Positions 20,240-29,197 of a DNA stretch of 64,000 bases are shown here, one piece after another; positions within the stretch are counted from its first letter, which is position 1; the number at the start of each line of letters is the position of its first letter. The position numbers were made by a program, and so were the translations under genes. Under the pieces are notes generated by a model. That model worked only from the letters and a program-made list of their open reading frames with translations, ran no database searches and was not told the DNA's origin. Source of the DNA: Ruminococcus flavefaciens 007c (GTDB taxonomy: Bacteria; Bacillota; Clostridia; Oscillospirales; Ruminococcaceae); assembly GCF_000571935.1 (NCBI RefSeq), contig NZ_ATAX01000024.1, positions 124,001 to 188,000 of the forward strand, given 5' to 3'.

Positions 20240-21322
20240 TTATATAAGTTTTCTTTCGTCGCAATACTCACATTCAAGGAGTGTCTCGTCTCCGCTTGAA
20301 CGGAAGCTCTTAGGCAGGTACTCCTCGTGATTTGTTATACATTTAGGATTAGAGCACTTGACTCCGCCGAACACCTTGCCCTTAAGAGTCTCTGACTGCT
20401 TCTTTTCCTTTAATATTGTCATAATAAGAGCCATTCTTACATACATACCGTATTTGGCCTGTTTGAAATACATAGCTCTTTCGTCATCATCCACATCAAC
20501 AGTGATCTCGTCAACACGCGGCAGCGGATGCATAACTATCATATCCTTGCGAGCAAGGAGCATTTTTTTTCTGTCAAGAACATAGGTATTCTTCTGAGCC
20601 AGATACTCCTCTTCACTTGCAAATCTTTCCTGCTGTATCCTTGTCATATAAAGCACATCAAGATCTACGATAGCTTCTTCAAGAGTGTTTACCTCAGTGT
20701 AGCTGCTGCCGTTAGCTTTGATGATGTCCTTTATATAAGCAGGCATTCCCAGCTCGGATGTGGATATAAAGACGAACTTGTTATTTTCAAACATACTGAG
20801 AGCTTTGCAGAGAGAATGAACAGTTCTTCCATTCAGAAGGTCTCCGCACATACCGATCGTCAGACCTGAAAGAGTTTTCTTTTCTATCTTTAGAGTAAGA
20901 AGGTCCGTCAGTGTCTGTGTAGGGTGGAGATGCCCTCCGTCACCTGCGTTGATAACAGAACAGTCAGCAGTAAGGGATGCTGCTTTTGCAGCTCCGGCAA
21001 TAGGATGACGTATAACAAGTACATCAGCGTAATTACTCACGATCTTTGTAGTATCCTTAATAGTTTCGCCTTTTGCTACCGATGAATTGGCAGGATTATC
21101 AAATCCGATGATCTGACCGCCAAGTCTTATCATAGCTGTCTGGAATGACATCTGCGTTCTTGTGGAAGGCTCGTAAAAAAGAGTAGCCATTATCTTCCCG
21201 TCACATTCGTGAGCAAAAGCAGCAGGATCGCTGTATATCTCCTCACCGAGCTCTACGACTTTTTTCCACCAAGAAACAGGGTAGTCATTAAGATCAATAA
21301 GATGCTGATATTCTGAAAACAT
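20240..21322 (-). CDS. pyrB: Aspartate carbamoyltransferase fused to a PyrI-type zinc domain
   Basis: The 360-residue protein joins carbamoyl phosphate to aspartate, the first committed pyrimidine step. Residues 1-~308 are a complete catalytic chain: YEPSTRTQMSF at 50-60, HPTQ at 133-136, MHPLPR at 264-269. After it comes a ~45-residue tail with four cysteines, C323-x4-C328-x22-C351-x2-C354. This is nearly the spacing of the zinc domain of the E. coli regulatory chain PyrI (C109, C114, C138, C141). The nucleotide-binding allosteric domain of PyrI is absent. The gene is last of an asnB-HD-pyrB series on the minus strand. The fusion appears intact, not a frameshift. Confidence 0.92.
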   Translation of the reverse strand: MFSEYQHLIDLNDYPVSWWKKVVELGEEIYSDPAAFAHECDGKIMATLFYEPSTRTQMSFQTAMIRLGGQIIGFDNPANSSVAKGETIKDTTKIVSNYADVLVIRHPIAGAAKAASLTADCSVINAGDGGHLHPTQTLTDLLTLKIEKKTLSGLTIGMCGDLLNGRTVHSLCKALSMFENNKFVFISTSELGMPAYIKDIIKANGSSYTEVNTLEEAIVDLDVLYMTRIQQERFASEEEYLAQKNTYVLDRKKMLLARKDMIVMHPLPRVDEITVDVDDDERAMYFKQAKYGMYVRMALIMTILKEKKQSETLKGKVFGGVKCSNPKCITNHEEYLPKSFRSSGDETLLECEYCDERKLI

Positions 21323-21347
21323 ATATATTAAACCTCCGTTGTATGAA

Positions 21348-22016
21348 TTACAGTATTTTACTTCCGTTTATGATCATTTCAAACTGAACGCCCAGATACA
21401 TTGATGCCCTTTTGCAAAGCAGCATCCTCTCCATGAATATCTCAAAGTATTCAAGCACAGATGAGATCTGTGTATCTATCTGGAGTTCAAGTATTATAGA
21501 GGTCTTATCGTCGTTAAATCTTACATTGGACTGTTCAACGGCATAATTAACGCGGTCATGTATATCAAAAGTAAGAAGATCCGTATTGCGCACACGACTG
21601 CGGCGTACATCGGTTTTATCACCAATTATCATTGCCGCCGAGATTGCGTCCAATGGCTGGCCGGTTCCCTCGTCGTGATTGCCGATGGCTGATATTATCG
21701 AGCAGATCTCGTCTGCGGGCATACTGAGATTATCAAGAAGCCTGAAGGCCATTACAGCGCCGCTTTGCGCGTGATCGACTCTGTTGATAACATTTCCGAT
21801 GTCATGCATTATAGAAGCGATTTTCGCAAGTTCTACTGTTCTTTCTTCATATCCCAGTTCACTGAGTATCATCGAAGATACATGTGCCACTCTTTCCACA
21901 TGAGGAAATGAATGTTCGGTATATCCAAGAGCTTCAAGAGCTTTGTCTGCTCTTCTGATATACTCCATAATATCGGGATTTTGCTTTATATATTTATAAG
22001 TAACTATACTTGGCAT
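21348..22016 (-). CDS. HD domain metal-dependent phosphohydrolase
   Basis: The 222-residue protein has the HD superfamily pattern: HVERVAHVSSMI (first His), IASIMHDIGNV (the HD pair), then HAQSGAVMAFRLL and AIGNHDEGTG with further metal ligands. These place it among HD enzymes acting on nucleotides or nucleotide-like signals. No partner domain (GGDEF, RelA synthetase) is fused. A ~60-residue C-terminal part with ISSVLEYFEIFMERMLLCKRA follows. It lies 15 bases after asnB and 25 before pyrB, so it is probably co-transcribed. The substrate is unknown. Confidence 0.82.
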   Translation of the reverse strand: MPSIVTYKYIKQNPDIMEYIRRADKALEALGYTEHSFPHVERVAHVSSMILSELGYEERTVELAKIASIMHDIGNVINRVDHAQSGAVMAFRLLDNLSMPADEICSIISAIGNHDEGTGQPLDAISAAMIIGDKTDVRRSRVRNTDLLTFDIHDRVNYAVEQSNVRFNDDKTSIILELQIDTQISSVLEYFEIFMERMLLCKRASMYLGVQFEMIINGSKIL

Positions 22017-22031
22017 AAATTCTCCTGTATA

Positions 22032-23903
22032 TCAATATTTTCCGTTATTTTCAAAATATACCTTATACCATATCAGGAAGATAAACACAGTCCATATTTT
22101 TCTGCTGTTATCTGCTTTGCCGCTGCGATGATCGTCAAGAAGTCTTAGAAGGGGAGCGGTATTAAAGAACTGTCTTGAACTCTCGCTCTCAAAATAACTC
22201 TTTACAAGGTCATAATACTTATCTTTCTTTAGCCATACTCTAATAGGTACAGGGAAGCCGAGCTTCTTTTTTGCAGCTGTTTTGGCTGTTTGTTCCGGAG
22301 TGTCCTTTTTTGCAGCCAGTCTCATAGCATATTTTGTGATATATTTTGTCTCATCGGTACCCTTATCGTGCGTAACTCTGTATTTAGTGGGTATCTTTTC
22401 CGCAAGAGCCATCACTTCCTTATCGAGGAAGGGGACACGAAGCTCCAGTGAATTGGCCATGCTCATTTTATCAGCTTTAAGCAGAATATCTCCTGCCATC
22501 CACATATGAAGATCAAGATACTGCATTTTTGTAACATCATCTTTGTTTCTGACGTTGTCATAGAATGGTTTTGTTATTGCACATGGATCCGGGGCATCTG
22601 TCTTTATTTTCAGGAGTTCCTTGCGCTCATCAGGCCTGAACATATATGCATTACCGATAAAGCGCTCCTCAACGTCCTTGCCCTTGCGCACAAAGAAGTT
22701 TACTCCGCGCTTTGCAGGAAGTTTTTCTGCGATTTTTCCGACTCCTCGTTTGATAATCCGCGGCAGCCTGTCATAAACTGTTCCGTTTGGATCACTGTAT
22801 ACATTATATCCGCCGAAGATCTCATCAGCTCCTTCTCCGGAAAGAACGACCTTTAGTTTATCGGACGCAATATTGCATACAAAATAAAGTGCAACAGCAG
22901 AAGGATCAGCCAGCGGTTCATCCATATGATACTGTATCATTGAAAGACTGTTCCAGTATTCATCAGGTGTAATAACTTTGCTTGTATTCTCTTTATTTAT
23001 GGCCTTTGAAAAGTTCTTTGCCCAGCCTATTTCGTTATACTTTTCATCGGAACCGAATCCTACAGTAAAGGTTTTGTCGACATCTGCTATAGCTGCTACA
23101 TAACTTGAATCGACTCCGCTCGACAGGAAAGAACCTACCTCTACATCGGCGATCTTGTGGGCTTCAACGGAATTATGGAAAGTATCGGATATTCTGTTTA
23201 CCCAATCTTCGAGCTGAGTTTTTTCATCGGCGTTGAAATGTACATCCCAGTAACGTTTTGCTTCAAATCTGCCGTTCTTGAATCTGAAAAAATGTGCCGG
23301 AGGGAGCTTGTAAACATTTTTAAAAAACGTTTCTGAAGTAGGGGAGTACTGGAATGTAAGGTAATTCTCAAGTGCATTTGTATTAAGCTCCTTAACAAAT
23401 GAAGGATGCTCAATAAAGCTTTTTATCTCAGAACCGAACATAAATGTACCGTTCATGTTAGCGTAATACATTGGCTTTATGCCAAAAAAATCACGAGCTC
23501 CGAAAAGTTCCTTATTATTTTTATCCCAGATGACAAAGGAAAACATACCTCTGAGCATTTTCAGAAGCTTTTCACCGTATTCTTCATAACCATGGATAAG
23601 AACCTCTGTATCTGTGTTCGTACTGAATTTATGTCCGGCTTCAATGAGCTTTTCACGGATCTCTCTGTAATTATATATCTCTCCATTGAAAATAATTACA
23701 AGTGAGCCGTCCTCATTGAAGATAGGCTGATCTCCGCTTGAGCTTACGTCTATAATGCTAAGTCTGCGATGACCAAGCGCAATACCTTCATCTATGTATT
23801 TTCCCTCTGCATCTGGTCCTCTGTGCTTGATTCTGTCAAGCATTCTACCGAGAACTTCGTCAGCATCGCTTACATTATTTGAAAAACCTACAATTCCGCA
23901 CAT
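22032..23903 (-). CDS. asnB: Asparagine synthase (glutamine-hydrolysing)
   Basis: The 623-residue enzyme makes asparagine from aspartate, ATP and glutamine. It has an N-terminal class II glutaminase domain with Cys2 as nucleophile (MCGIVGF), RLSIIDVS and NGEIYNYREIRE. The C-terminal synthetase domain has the PP-loop SSGVDSS near residue 258 and LELRVPFLDKEVM further on. Length is normal. GGAGGTC precedes the ATG. Followed by HD and pyrB genes, it opens a transcript with its own promoter, grouping two aspartate-consuming enzymes. Confidence 0.95.
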   Translation of the reverse strand: MCGIVGFSNNVSDADEVLGRMLDRIKHRGPDAEGKYIDEGIALGHRRLSIIDVSSSGDQPIFNEDGSLVIIFNGEIYNYREIREKLIEAGHKFSTNTDTEVLIHGYEEYGEKLLKMLRGMFSFVIWDKNNKELFGARDFFGIKPMYYANMNGTFMFGSEIKSFIEHPSFVKELNTNALENYLTFQYSPTSETFFKNVYKLPPAHFFRFKNGRFEAKRYWDVHFNADEKTQLEDWVNRISDTFHNSVEAHKIADVEVGSFLSSGVDSSYVAAIADVDKTFTVGFGSDEKYNEIGWAKNFSKAINKENTSKVITPDEYWNSLSMIQYHMDEPLADPSAVALYFVCNIASDKLKVVLSGEGADEIFGGYNVYSDPNGTVYDRLPRIIKRGVGKIAEKLPAKRGVNFFVRKGKDVEERFIGNAYMFRPDERKELLKIKTDAPDPCAITKPFYDNVRNKDDVTKMQYLDLHMWMAGDILLKADKMSMANSLELRVPFLDKEVMALAEKIPTKYRVTHDKGTDETKYITKYAMRLAAKKDTPEQTAKTAAKKKLGFPVPIRVWLKKDKYYDLVKSYFESESSRQFFNTAPLLRLLDDHRSGKADNSRKIWTVFIFLIWYKVYFENNGKY

Positions 23904-23946
23904 ATATATGTGACCTCCGATTACTAACTATTAAATCTCCCAGAAT

Positions 23947-23975
23947 ATTATACTACAAATCGATATAATTTGCAA
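23947..23975 (-). promoter_or_regulatory. asnB promoter
   Basis: On the minus strand, TTGCAA (23970-23975), 17 bp and TATAAT (23947-23952) lie between the recombinase gene and asnB. Confidence 0.8.
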
Positions 23976-23986
23976 CACTCAAAATA

Positions 23987-24976
23987 CTATTTATTTTCGT
24001 TTTCGTCAGATTTAACTTTAGCAAGCGGATTGCTTTCAACAGCATTTCTTACATTTTCATTATTAAGGTGAGTATATATCTCGGTAGTGGATGTGCTTTC
24101 GTGGCCGAGAAGCTCTTTGAGGGTAAGAACATCTGCATCACCGTATTGGTACATAAGTGTAGCGGCAGTATGGCGCAGTTTATGAGTGGTTATGCCTTTT
24201 CCGTCAAGCCCGGCTTTTTGCAAAGTCTCTTCAACTATTTGCTGAACACGGCGTTTGGATATGCGCCTGTTCTGATTACTGATAAATAGTGCAGGCTCAT
24301 CAGCAGCCTTGGGATTACTTTTTCTTATAGCCAGGTATTTATTAAGAGCATCAATGCAAGCGGGATTGAGATAAACCATACGTTCCTTACTTCGTTTGCC
24401 AAGAACCTTCAGACGATTCTCGTAAAAATCAATATCCTTTATATTAATGCCAACAAGTTCACTTAGACGCATACCGCAGTTCAAAAACAAAGTAAGAATA
24501 CAATAATCGCGTTTGGAATCGGCATTATCAGCTGTTTCCAGGAGTCTTAGACTTTCGTTCAGAGAAAGAAATTTTGGTAAAGAAGCTTTGGGTACAGGCA
24601 CATCAAGGTCTTTTGTAGGATCCTTTTCGATAATATGTGCTACTTTTTCAAGGTATTTAAAAAAGCTTCTGAGAGAAGAAATTTTTCTGTAACGCGCTCT
24701 ATCCTTATTATGTCTTTCGTCAGAAGTATAAAAGATAAAGTTATAAATATCAGAAATTGAGATATTTCTGAGATCGGAAACTGTAAAATCCTTAATATCA
24801 ATATCTTCAAGGTCTTTTCCGGTATTATGCGTATTTTCATACACAAATCTGAGAAAAAGTCTGATATCTGTATAATATTCTTCAATAGTACGCTCAGCAA
24901 GAAGCTTTACTATTTTCATATGTACAAGATATTCATTTAGAAATTCAGGGTTTGAATCGTTGTTCAGATTTTTCAT
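23987..24976 (-). CDS. Tyrosine recombinase, XerC/XerD type
   Basis: The 329-residue protein has the SAM-like N-terminal core-binding domain (~15-110) and a catalytic domain with all signature residues: Arg in NCGMRLSELVG, His and Arg in THKLRHTAATL, His in LGHESTSTTEIYTH and the nucleophile Tyr in IYTHL. Length and lack of a flanking att site or phage genes suggest a chromosomal housekeeping recombinase rather than a phage integrase, though an element-borne origin is not excluded. It overlaps the upstream Nudix gene by 4 bases. Confidence 0.88.
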   Translation of the reverse strand: MKNLNNDSNPEFLNEYLVHMKIVKLLAERTIEEYYTDIRLFLRFVYENTHNTGKDLEDIDIKDFTVSDLRNISISDIYNFIFYTSDERHNKDRARYRKISSLRSFFKYLEKVAHIIEKDPTKDLDVPVPKASLPKFLSLNESLRLLETADNADSKRDYCILTLFLNCGMRLSELVGINIKDIDFYENRLKVLGKRSKERMVYLNPACIDALNKYLAIRKSNPKAADEPALFISNQNRRISKRRVQQIVEETLQKAGLDGKGITTHKLRHTAATLMYQYGDADVLTLKELLGHESTSTTEIYTHLNNENVRNAVESNPLAKVKSDENENK

Positions 24977-25488
24977 AAATAATCCTTCTCCAATAAATAT
25001 TCAAGAACTCTGGCTTCGCGTTCAATAAGATATTTGTCATAATCTGAATGATCATTAAAACGATTTACAGATATTGCGTGTTCGGCAGTTACGAATTCGA
25101 GCGTAAAACCTTCGTCAGATTCATATTGATCCAAAGACTGTGAGCTGATATTACTATTGACACGACAGAAATAGTAAAAGTTTTCCTGCTCGAAAATTTC
25201 GTTTTCAGCAAACCTGCTCTTTTGGATCCTAAGTACCGAACCAAGCTCATTTATAGAGTCCTCAATTACGGAAAGTCCTGTTTCCTCAAGAACTTCACGC
25301 TTCAGGGCGGACATTTTGTCTTCCGTATTTTCAATACCTCCGCCCGGGAATTTATAATAATCAAATTTTTTACTATAAACCATAGCGACTTTATTGCAGC
25401 AAATTATAACAGCTCTTACAGATGGGCGAATAAATCGTGAAAATGAAAGATCGTAATCCTTCATATCCATAGTAAAAAGACGTTTCAT
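24973..25488 (-). CDS. Nudix hydrolase
   Basis: The 171-residue protein carries a full Nudix box, GGGIENTE..SALKREVLEETGL, at about residues 50-72. The core starts PSVRAVIICCNKVAMVY and the substrate cannot be told. ATG 25488 is preferred over an adjacent TTG, with GGAG about ten bases upstream. Its last bases overlap the start of the tyrosine recombinase, so the two are translated together. A promoter and a hairpin leader lie upstream at 25537-25631. Confidence 0.87.
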   Translation of the reverse strand: MKRLFTMDMKDYDLSFSRFIRPSVRAVIICCNKVAMVYSKKFDYYKFPGGGIENTEDKMSALKREVLEETGLSVIEDSINELGSVLRIQKSRFAENEIFEQENFYYFCRVNSNISSQSLDQYESDEGFTLEFVTAEHAISVNRFNDHSDYDKYLIEREARVLEYLLEKDYL

Positions 25489-25536
25489 CAATGTACATCT
25501 CCAAAAAAATATAAATTATATCAAGGTATAAAGAAA

Positions 25537-25596
25537 GAGATTGACAAGCACAAATAGCCGTCAATCTCATTAGTCACAATCGAGCGGTTCGCTCTT
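25537..25596 (-). ncRNA. Short hairpin leader or small RNA upstream of the Nudix gene
   Basis: RNA from the promoter at 25603-25631 would run through GAGCG..CGCTC and then a 9-bp hairpin GAGATTGAC / GTCAATCTC (arms 25560-25568 and 25537-25545) with a TCTTTCTTTAT tail. The result is either a ~60-nt RNA or an attenuator. A possible 18-codon reading frame from GTG runs across the hairpin without a ribosome site. Confidence 0.45.
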
Positions 25597-25602
25597 TAAA
25601 AT

Positions 25603-25631
25603 AGTATATCATCAAATAATGATTTTGTCAA
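25603..25631 (-). promoter_or_regulatory. Promoter of the Nudix-recombinase transcript
   Basis: On the minus strand, TTGACA (25626-25631), 17 bp and TATACT (25603-25608) form a near-consensus promoter. Confidence 0.8.
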
Positions 25632-25710
25632 GTAATAAGGTTTATAAACGGACAAGTGAATGAACAGTTCAAAGTATAAATAGAACGCTTGCAAGCTGAG
25701 AAGACAAGCA

Positions 25711-25751
25711 AATAAAAAAGTAGTCGGAATCCGTCCAACGCTCCCGACTAC
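25711..25751 (-). terminator. Terminator downstream of clpX
   Basis: GTAGTCGG / CCGACTAC form an 8-bp stem with a 16-nt loop. On the minus strand it is followed by TTTTTTATT. It lies ~130 bases after the clpX stop and closes the tig-clpP-clpX transcript. Confidence 0.75.
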
Positions 25752-25778
25752 ATAACCTACAAAGCAAGGAGTGATTTA

Positions 25779-25859
25779 ATGAATGAAATATGTGAGAAAT
25801 TCCGGTATTCATATGGTATAGCTAATAAGGAAGATATAGACCCCATGTTCATGGCGTAG
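25779..25859 (+). CDS. Possible 26-residue peptide
   Basis: A short frame of 26 codons, starting at ATG with AAGGAG eight bases upstream, lies on the plus strand in the gap beyond clpX. The peptide begins MNEICEKFRYSYGIANKED and is not recognised. The good ribosome site is the only support. It runs against the clpX transcript, and no strong promoter was found. It may be a remnant of an inserted sequence. Confidence 0.3.
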   Translation: MNEICEKFRYSYGIANKEDIDPMFMA

Positions 25860-25875
25860 TGTTAAAACTCCACCT

Positions 25876-25909
25876 AAACTTTCACCAAACTTTGATTTGG
25901 TGAAAGTTT
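25876..25909 (-). repeat. Perfect hairpin across the clpX stop codon
   Basis: Two 14-base arms (25876-25889, 25896-25909) are perfectly complementary around a 6-nt loop. The stem encodes the last seven residues of ClpX and contains its TGA stop. No T run follows. It could stabilise the 3' end of the mRNA or mark a former insertion end. Confidence 0.75.
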
Positions 25910-27099
25910 CCGTCAGACGGAACAGTGAACATTGTATCCATGAGAATGGATTCAAGAATAGAACGAAGTCCGCGGGCACCTGTTTTCTGAACGATAGCTT
26001 TTTTAGCGATCTCTACAAGCGCATCATCCTTGATCTCAAGTTCTATATCATCATAGTTGAAGAGCTTCTTATACTGCTTGATAAGAGCATTCTTGGGCTC
26101 AGTAAGTATTCTTACGAGAGAAGCTTCGTCAAGCTCTTCAAGAACAGATATAACCGGAAGTCTGCCGACAAACTCTGGAACCATACCGAATTTTACAAGA
26201 TCCTTCGGTACGACCTTCTTGAAGATATTGTCCATTTCTTCGGAATGAGGCTTTAATTCGCCGCCAAAACCGATAGTGGACTTGCCTATTCGCTTCTGTA
26301 TCTGTTTTTCCAGACCGTCAAAAGCTCCGCCGCATATAAACAGAATATTCTTTGTATTGATCTGGATAACTTCCTGATTAGGATGTTTTCTACCTCCCTG
26401 TGGAGGAACATTTGATACAGTACCCTCTATTATCTTCAGAAGAGCCTGCTGAACACCCTCGCCGCTTACGTCTCTTGTAAGCGAAGTGTTTTCAGATTTT
26501 CTGGCTATCTTATCGATCTCGTCTATATAGATTATGCCTCTTTCGGCAGCCTTTATATCAAAATCTGCTGCCTGAATGAGTCTGAGAAGGACATTTTCTA
26601 CGTCATCGCCGACATAGCCTGCTTCTGTAATTGTTGTAGCGTCTGCAATTGCAAAAGGAACATTAAGAAGCTTAGCAAGAGTCTGGGCAAGAAAAGTCTT
26701 TCCGACACCTGTCGGACCAAGAAGAAGGACATTGCTCTTCTGAAGTTCAACGCCGTCATCATCTACAAGATTCTTTTCATTATCCTGGCTCATTATTCGC
26801 TTATAATGATTATATACGGCTACTGAAAGAGAAATTTTTGCATCGTCCTGTCCGATAACATATTCATCCAGAAAAGCCTTGATCTCCTTAGGCTTCATAA
26901 GCTTAATGAGAGAAGTATCATTTTCAGATTCCGGCTTTGCAGCCTTTCTGTGAGCTTTAGCAACACCCGGACCATAGAGCATCTCATAGCAATAAGTTAC
27001 ACATTCATCACATATATTTGATGAACCTGCAGAAAACATACTGCGTACCCTGTTTTCCCCTTTGCCGCAGAAGCTGCACGATTTAAACGTTTCAGCCAT
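25882..27099 (-). CDS. clpX: ClpX, ATP-dependent unfoldase subunit of ClpXP
   Basis: The 405-residue AAA+ unfoldase recognises substrates and feeds them to ClpP. It has an N-terminal zinc-binding domain with C8, C11, C30, C33, Walker [11 protein letters not shown] near residue 127, Walker [11 protein letters not shown] and the ClpP-docking loop IGFGG near residue 275. The pore loop GYVGDD is also present. Length is normal. The C-terminus is encoded inside a perfect hairpin. The gene follows clpP by 10 bases, in the classic tig-clpP-clpX order. Confidence 0.97.
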   Translation of the reverse strand: MAETFKSCSFCGKGENRVRSMFSAGSSNICDECVTYCYEMLYGPGVAKAHRKAAKPESENDTSLIKLMKPKEIKAFLDEYVIGQDDAKISLSVAVYNHYKRIMSQDNEKNLVDDDGVELQKSNVLLLGPTGVGKTFLAQTLAKLLNVPFAIADATTITEAGYVGDDVENVLLRLIQAADFDIKAAERGIIYIDEIDKIARKSENTSLTRDVSGEGVQQALLKIIEGTVSNVPPQGGRKHPNQEVIQINTKNILFICGGAFDGLEKQIQKRIGKSTIGFGGELKPHSEEMDNIFKKVVPKDLVKFGMVPEFVGRLPVISVLEELDEASLVRILTEPKNALIKQYKKLFNYDDIELEIKDDALVEIAKKAIVQKTGARGLRSILESILMDTMFTVPSDGNFHQIKVW

Positions 27100-27109
27100 T
27101 TAATAACCC

Positions 27110-27700
27110 CTACCTTTTTGTTATCACCTTGTCAATAAGCCCGTATTCAAGAGCTTCATTGGCTGTCATATAATTGTCACGTTCACAAGCAGCGTGTATC
27201 TCTTCAATACTCTTACCTGTATTATTAGCAAGAATTTCTTCGAGACGATCTCTTGTGCGTTCAAGATTTTTTGCGTGGATCATAATATCAGTCTGCTGAC
27301 CGCCTAATCCGCCGCCGATAAGCGGCTGATGTATCATGATCTCACTGTTCGGGAGTGCGATCCTTTTGCCCTTTGCTCCGGATGAGAGAAGAAATGCTCC
27401 CATAGAAGCAGCCATACCGATACAGATTGTCGAAACATCACACTTGATATAATTCATAGTATCATATATTGCCATACCGGCTGTTACAGAACCTCCGGGG
27501 CTGTTTATATAAAGTGATATGTCCTTTTCCGAATCCTGACTTTCAAGATACAGCAACTGCGCAACTACAACACTTGCTGTTGCATCATTAACCTGATCGG
27601 AAAGCATAATTATTCTGTCATTGAGCAGACGCGAGTAAATATCATATGATCTTTCTCCTCGGCTTGTCTGTTCAACAACGTAAGGTACCAGTACGCTCAT
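27110..27700 (-). CDS. clpP: ClpP, ATP-dependent protease proteolytic subunit
   Basis: The 196-residue serine protease forms the tetradecameric chamber of ClpXP. The catalytic Ser lies in [11 protein letters not shown], His in MIHQPLIG and Asp in [25 protein letters not shown] is the oxyanion region. ATG 27700 is chosen over one 36 bases upstream because it has AAAGGG before it and gives the usual length. A hairpin with a T run lies between tig and this gene, so expression may be tuned by read-through. Confidence 0.97.
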   Translation of the reverse strand: MSVLVPYVVEQTSRGERSYDIYSRLLNDRIIMLSDQVNDATASVVVAQLLYLESQDSEKDISLYINSPGGSVTAGMAIYDTMNYIKCDVSTICIGMAASMGAFLLSSGAKGKRIALPNSEIMIHQPLIGGGLGGQQTDIMIHAKNLERTRDRLEEILANNTGKSIEEIHAACERDNYMTANEALEYGLIDKVITKR

Positions 27701-27718
27701 AGTATATCGCCCTTTCTT

Positions 27719-27753
27719 TAAAAACAGTTGTCCCACAATTGCTGCGGGACAAC
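27719..27753 (-). terminator. Attenuator-like terminator between tig and clpP
   Basis: GTTGTCCC / GGGACAAC form an 8-bp stem with an 11-nt loop. On the minus strand it is followed by TGTTTTTAAAG, right before the clpP ribosome site. It should lower clpP-clpX expression relative to tig, or split the transcript. Confidence 0.7.
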
Positions 27754-27788
27754 CTCGGATTATTTTGATTTATATGTCGGAAAAGGAA

Positions 27789-29096
27789 TTATTCAGCCTT
27801 TTCCTCTGCAACAGAGTTATCCACAACAGCATTTTCCTTAACAAGCTCAATAGCCTTCTGAACTCTGAGATCTGTTACATAATCTTCAACAGGGATAAAT
27901 CTCTTTATTGTTTCAACATCAATATTGTTAGCAGCAGCAAGATCAGCAAGACCGTTATTGATCTCTTCCTCTGATACTTCGATGTTCTCAAGATCAGCGA
28001 TCTTCTCGAGAGCAAGTCTGAGCTTAACTTCGCTGACAGCTCTGTCTCTGTATGTCTCTCTGAAGGAATCCATATCCATGCCTGTATACTGGAAGTAGAG
28101 CTTTATGTCCATACCCTGCTGCTGGAGCTGCTGCTCAAATGATCTCATAAGAGCATCTATTCTCTGCTCAAACATACAATTAGGAATAGGAGCATCTACC
28201 TTTTCGATAAGAGCGTTCATTACAGCATTCTCAAAACCAGAATCAGCCTGACCTACAGCAGCTTCCTCAAGCTTTGTCTTAATATCGTCCTTATACTCGG
28301 CAACGGTCTCGAACTCGGTTGCATCCTTTACGAGATCATCGTTGATCTCAGGAAGCTCCTCATAGCTGATAGACTTGAGCTTGCACTTGAATGTAGCAGC
28401 CTTGCCTGCATAATCAGACATCTGATAGTCCTCGGGGAATGTAACATTTACATCGAACTCATCGCCGATGTTGTGACCAACGATCTGATCCTCAAATCCG
28501 GGGATAAACTGACCGCTGCCAAGACGAAGAGGATGATCTTCACCCTTGCCGCCCTCAAATGCTTCATCGCCGAAGAAGCCTTCAAAATCAATAACAACTT
28601 CATCGTCCATCTGAGCTGCTCTGTCGTCAACAGAAACTATACGAGCATTCTTCTTTCTGATGATGTCGATCTGCTTCTCGATATCCTCATCTGTGATCTT
28701 CTTGACTTCCTTGGGAGCTTTGATACCCATATAGTCAGAGATCTCGATCTCAGGCTTTGTTACGCACACAGCCTTGATCTCAACGCCGTTCTCCTTGTCG
28801 ATAGAATTAACCTCAACGTTGGGTCTGTCAACGAGAACAAGACCTGTCTCCTTTACAGCGGCATCGATCTCGGGACCGAGAAGAGAATTGATAGCACCCT
28901 CGTAGAAAGCACCCTCACCGAACTCTCTCTCAGCAAGCTTTCTTGTAACCTTGCCCTTTCTGAAGCCCTTGATCTGGATATTCTTCTTCTGACGCTGATA
29001 TTCCTTCTCAACAGCTTCCTCAAAGGTAGCTGCGTCAATAGAAATTACTAACTCGGTAGTATTCACATCTGTTTTGTTTGATGATTTTAAACTCAT
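27789..29096 (-). CDS. tig: Trigger factor, ribosome-associated chaperone
   Basis: The 435-residue chaperone binds near the ribosome exit tunnel. The N-terminal ribosome-binding domain holds GFRKGKVTRKLAE (signature, ~43-55). The middle PPIase-like domain runs ~150-240 (VVIDFEGFFGDEAFEGG, GSGQFIPGFEDQIVG). The helical C-terminal substrate cradle follows. Length matches the family. GGAGGACGTATCAAA precedes the start. On the minus strand it heads the tig-clpP-clpX order, and a TATAAT-like -10 (around 29136-29141) lies ~40 bases upstream, with a weak -35. Confidence 0.96.
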   Translation of the reverse strand: MSLKSSNKTDVNTTELVISIDAATFEEAVEKEYQRQKKNIQIKGFRKGKVTRKLAEREFGEGAFYEGAINSLLGPEIDAAVKETGLVLVDRPNVEVNSIDKENGVEIKAVCVTKPEIEISDYMGIKAPKEVKKITDEDIEKQIDIIRKKNARIVSVDDRAAQMDDEVVIDFEGFFGDEAFEGGKGEDHPLRLGSGQFIPGFEDQIVGHNIGDEFDVNVTFPEDYQMSDYAGKAATFKCKLKSISYEELPEINDDLVKDATEFETVAEYKDDIKTKLEEAAVGQADSGFENAVMNALIEKVDAPIPNCMFEQRIDALMRSFEQQLQQQGMDIKLYFQYTGMDMDSFRETYRDRAVSEVKLRLALEKIADLENIEVSEEEINNGLADLAAANNIDVETIKRFIPVEDYVTDLRVQKAIELVKENAVVDNSVAEEKAE

Positions 29097-29197
29097 TTTG
29101 ATACGTCCTCCAATATTTATATAACATACTTGGTATATTATACCACATTTCCGAAAATTTTTCTACTGATTTTCCACACTTCTGTATAATGCACAAA

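Noticed and set aside
23987..24976. Prophage or conjugative-element integrase
   Set aside because: No att repeats, excisionase, phage or conjugation genes around it. A chromosomal Xer-type recombinase is the simpler reading, though the odd gap at 25.5-25.9 kb keeps the question open.
25779..25859. Firm small-protein gene
   Set aside because: Only a ribosome site supports it. There is no promoter, no recognisable sequence and no conservation evidence, so it is listed at low confidence.
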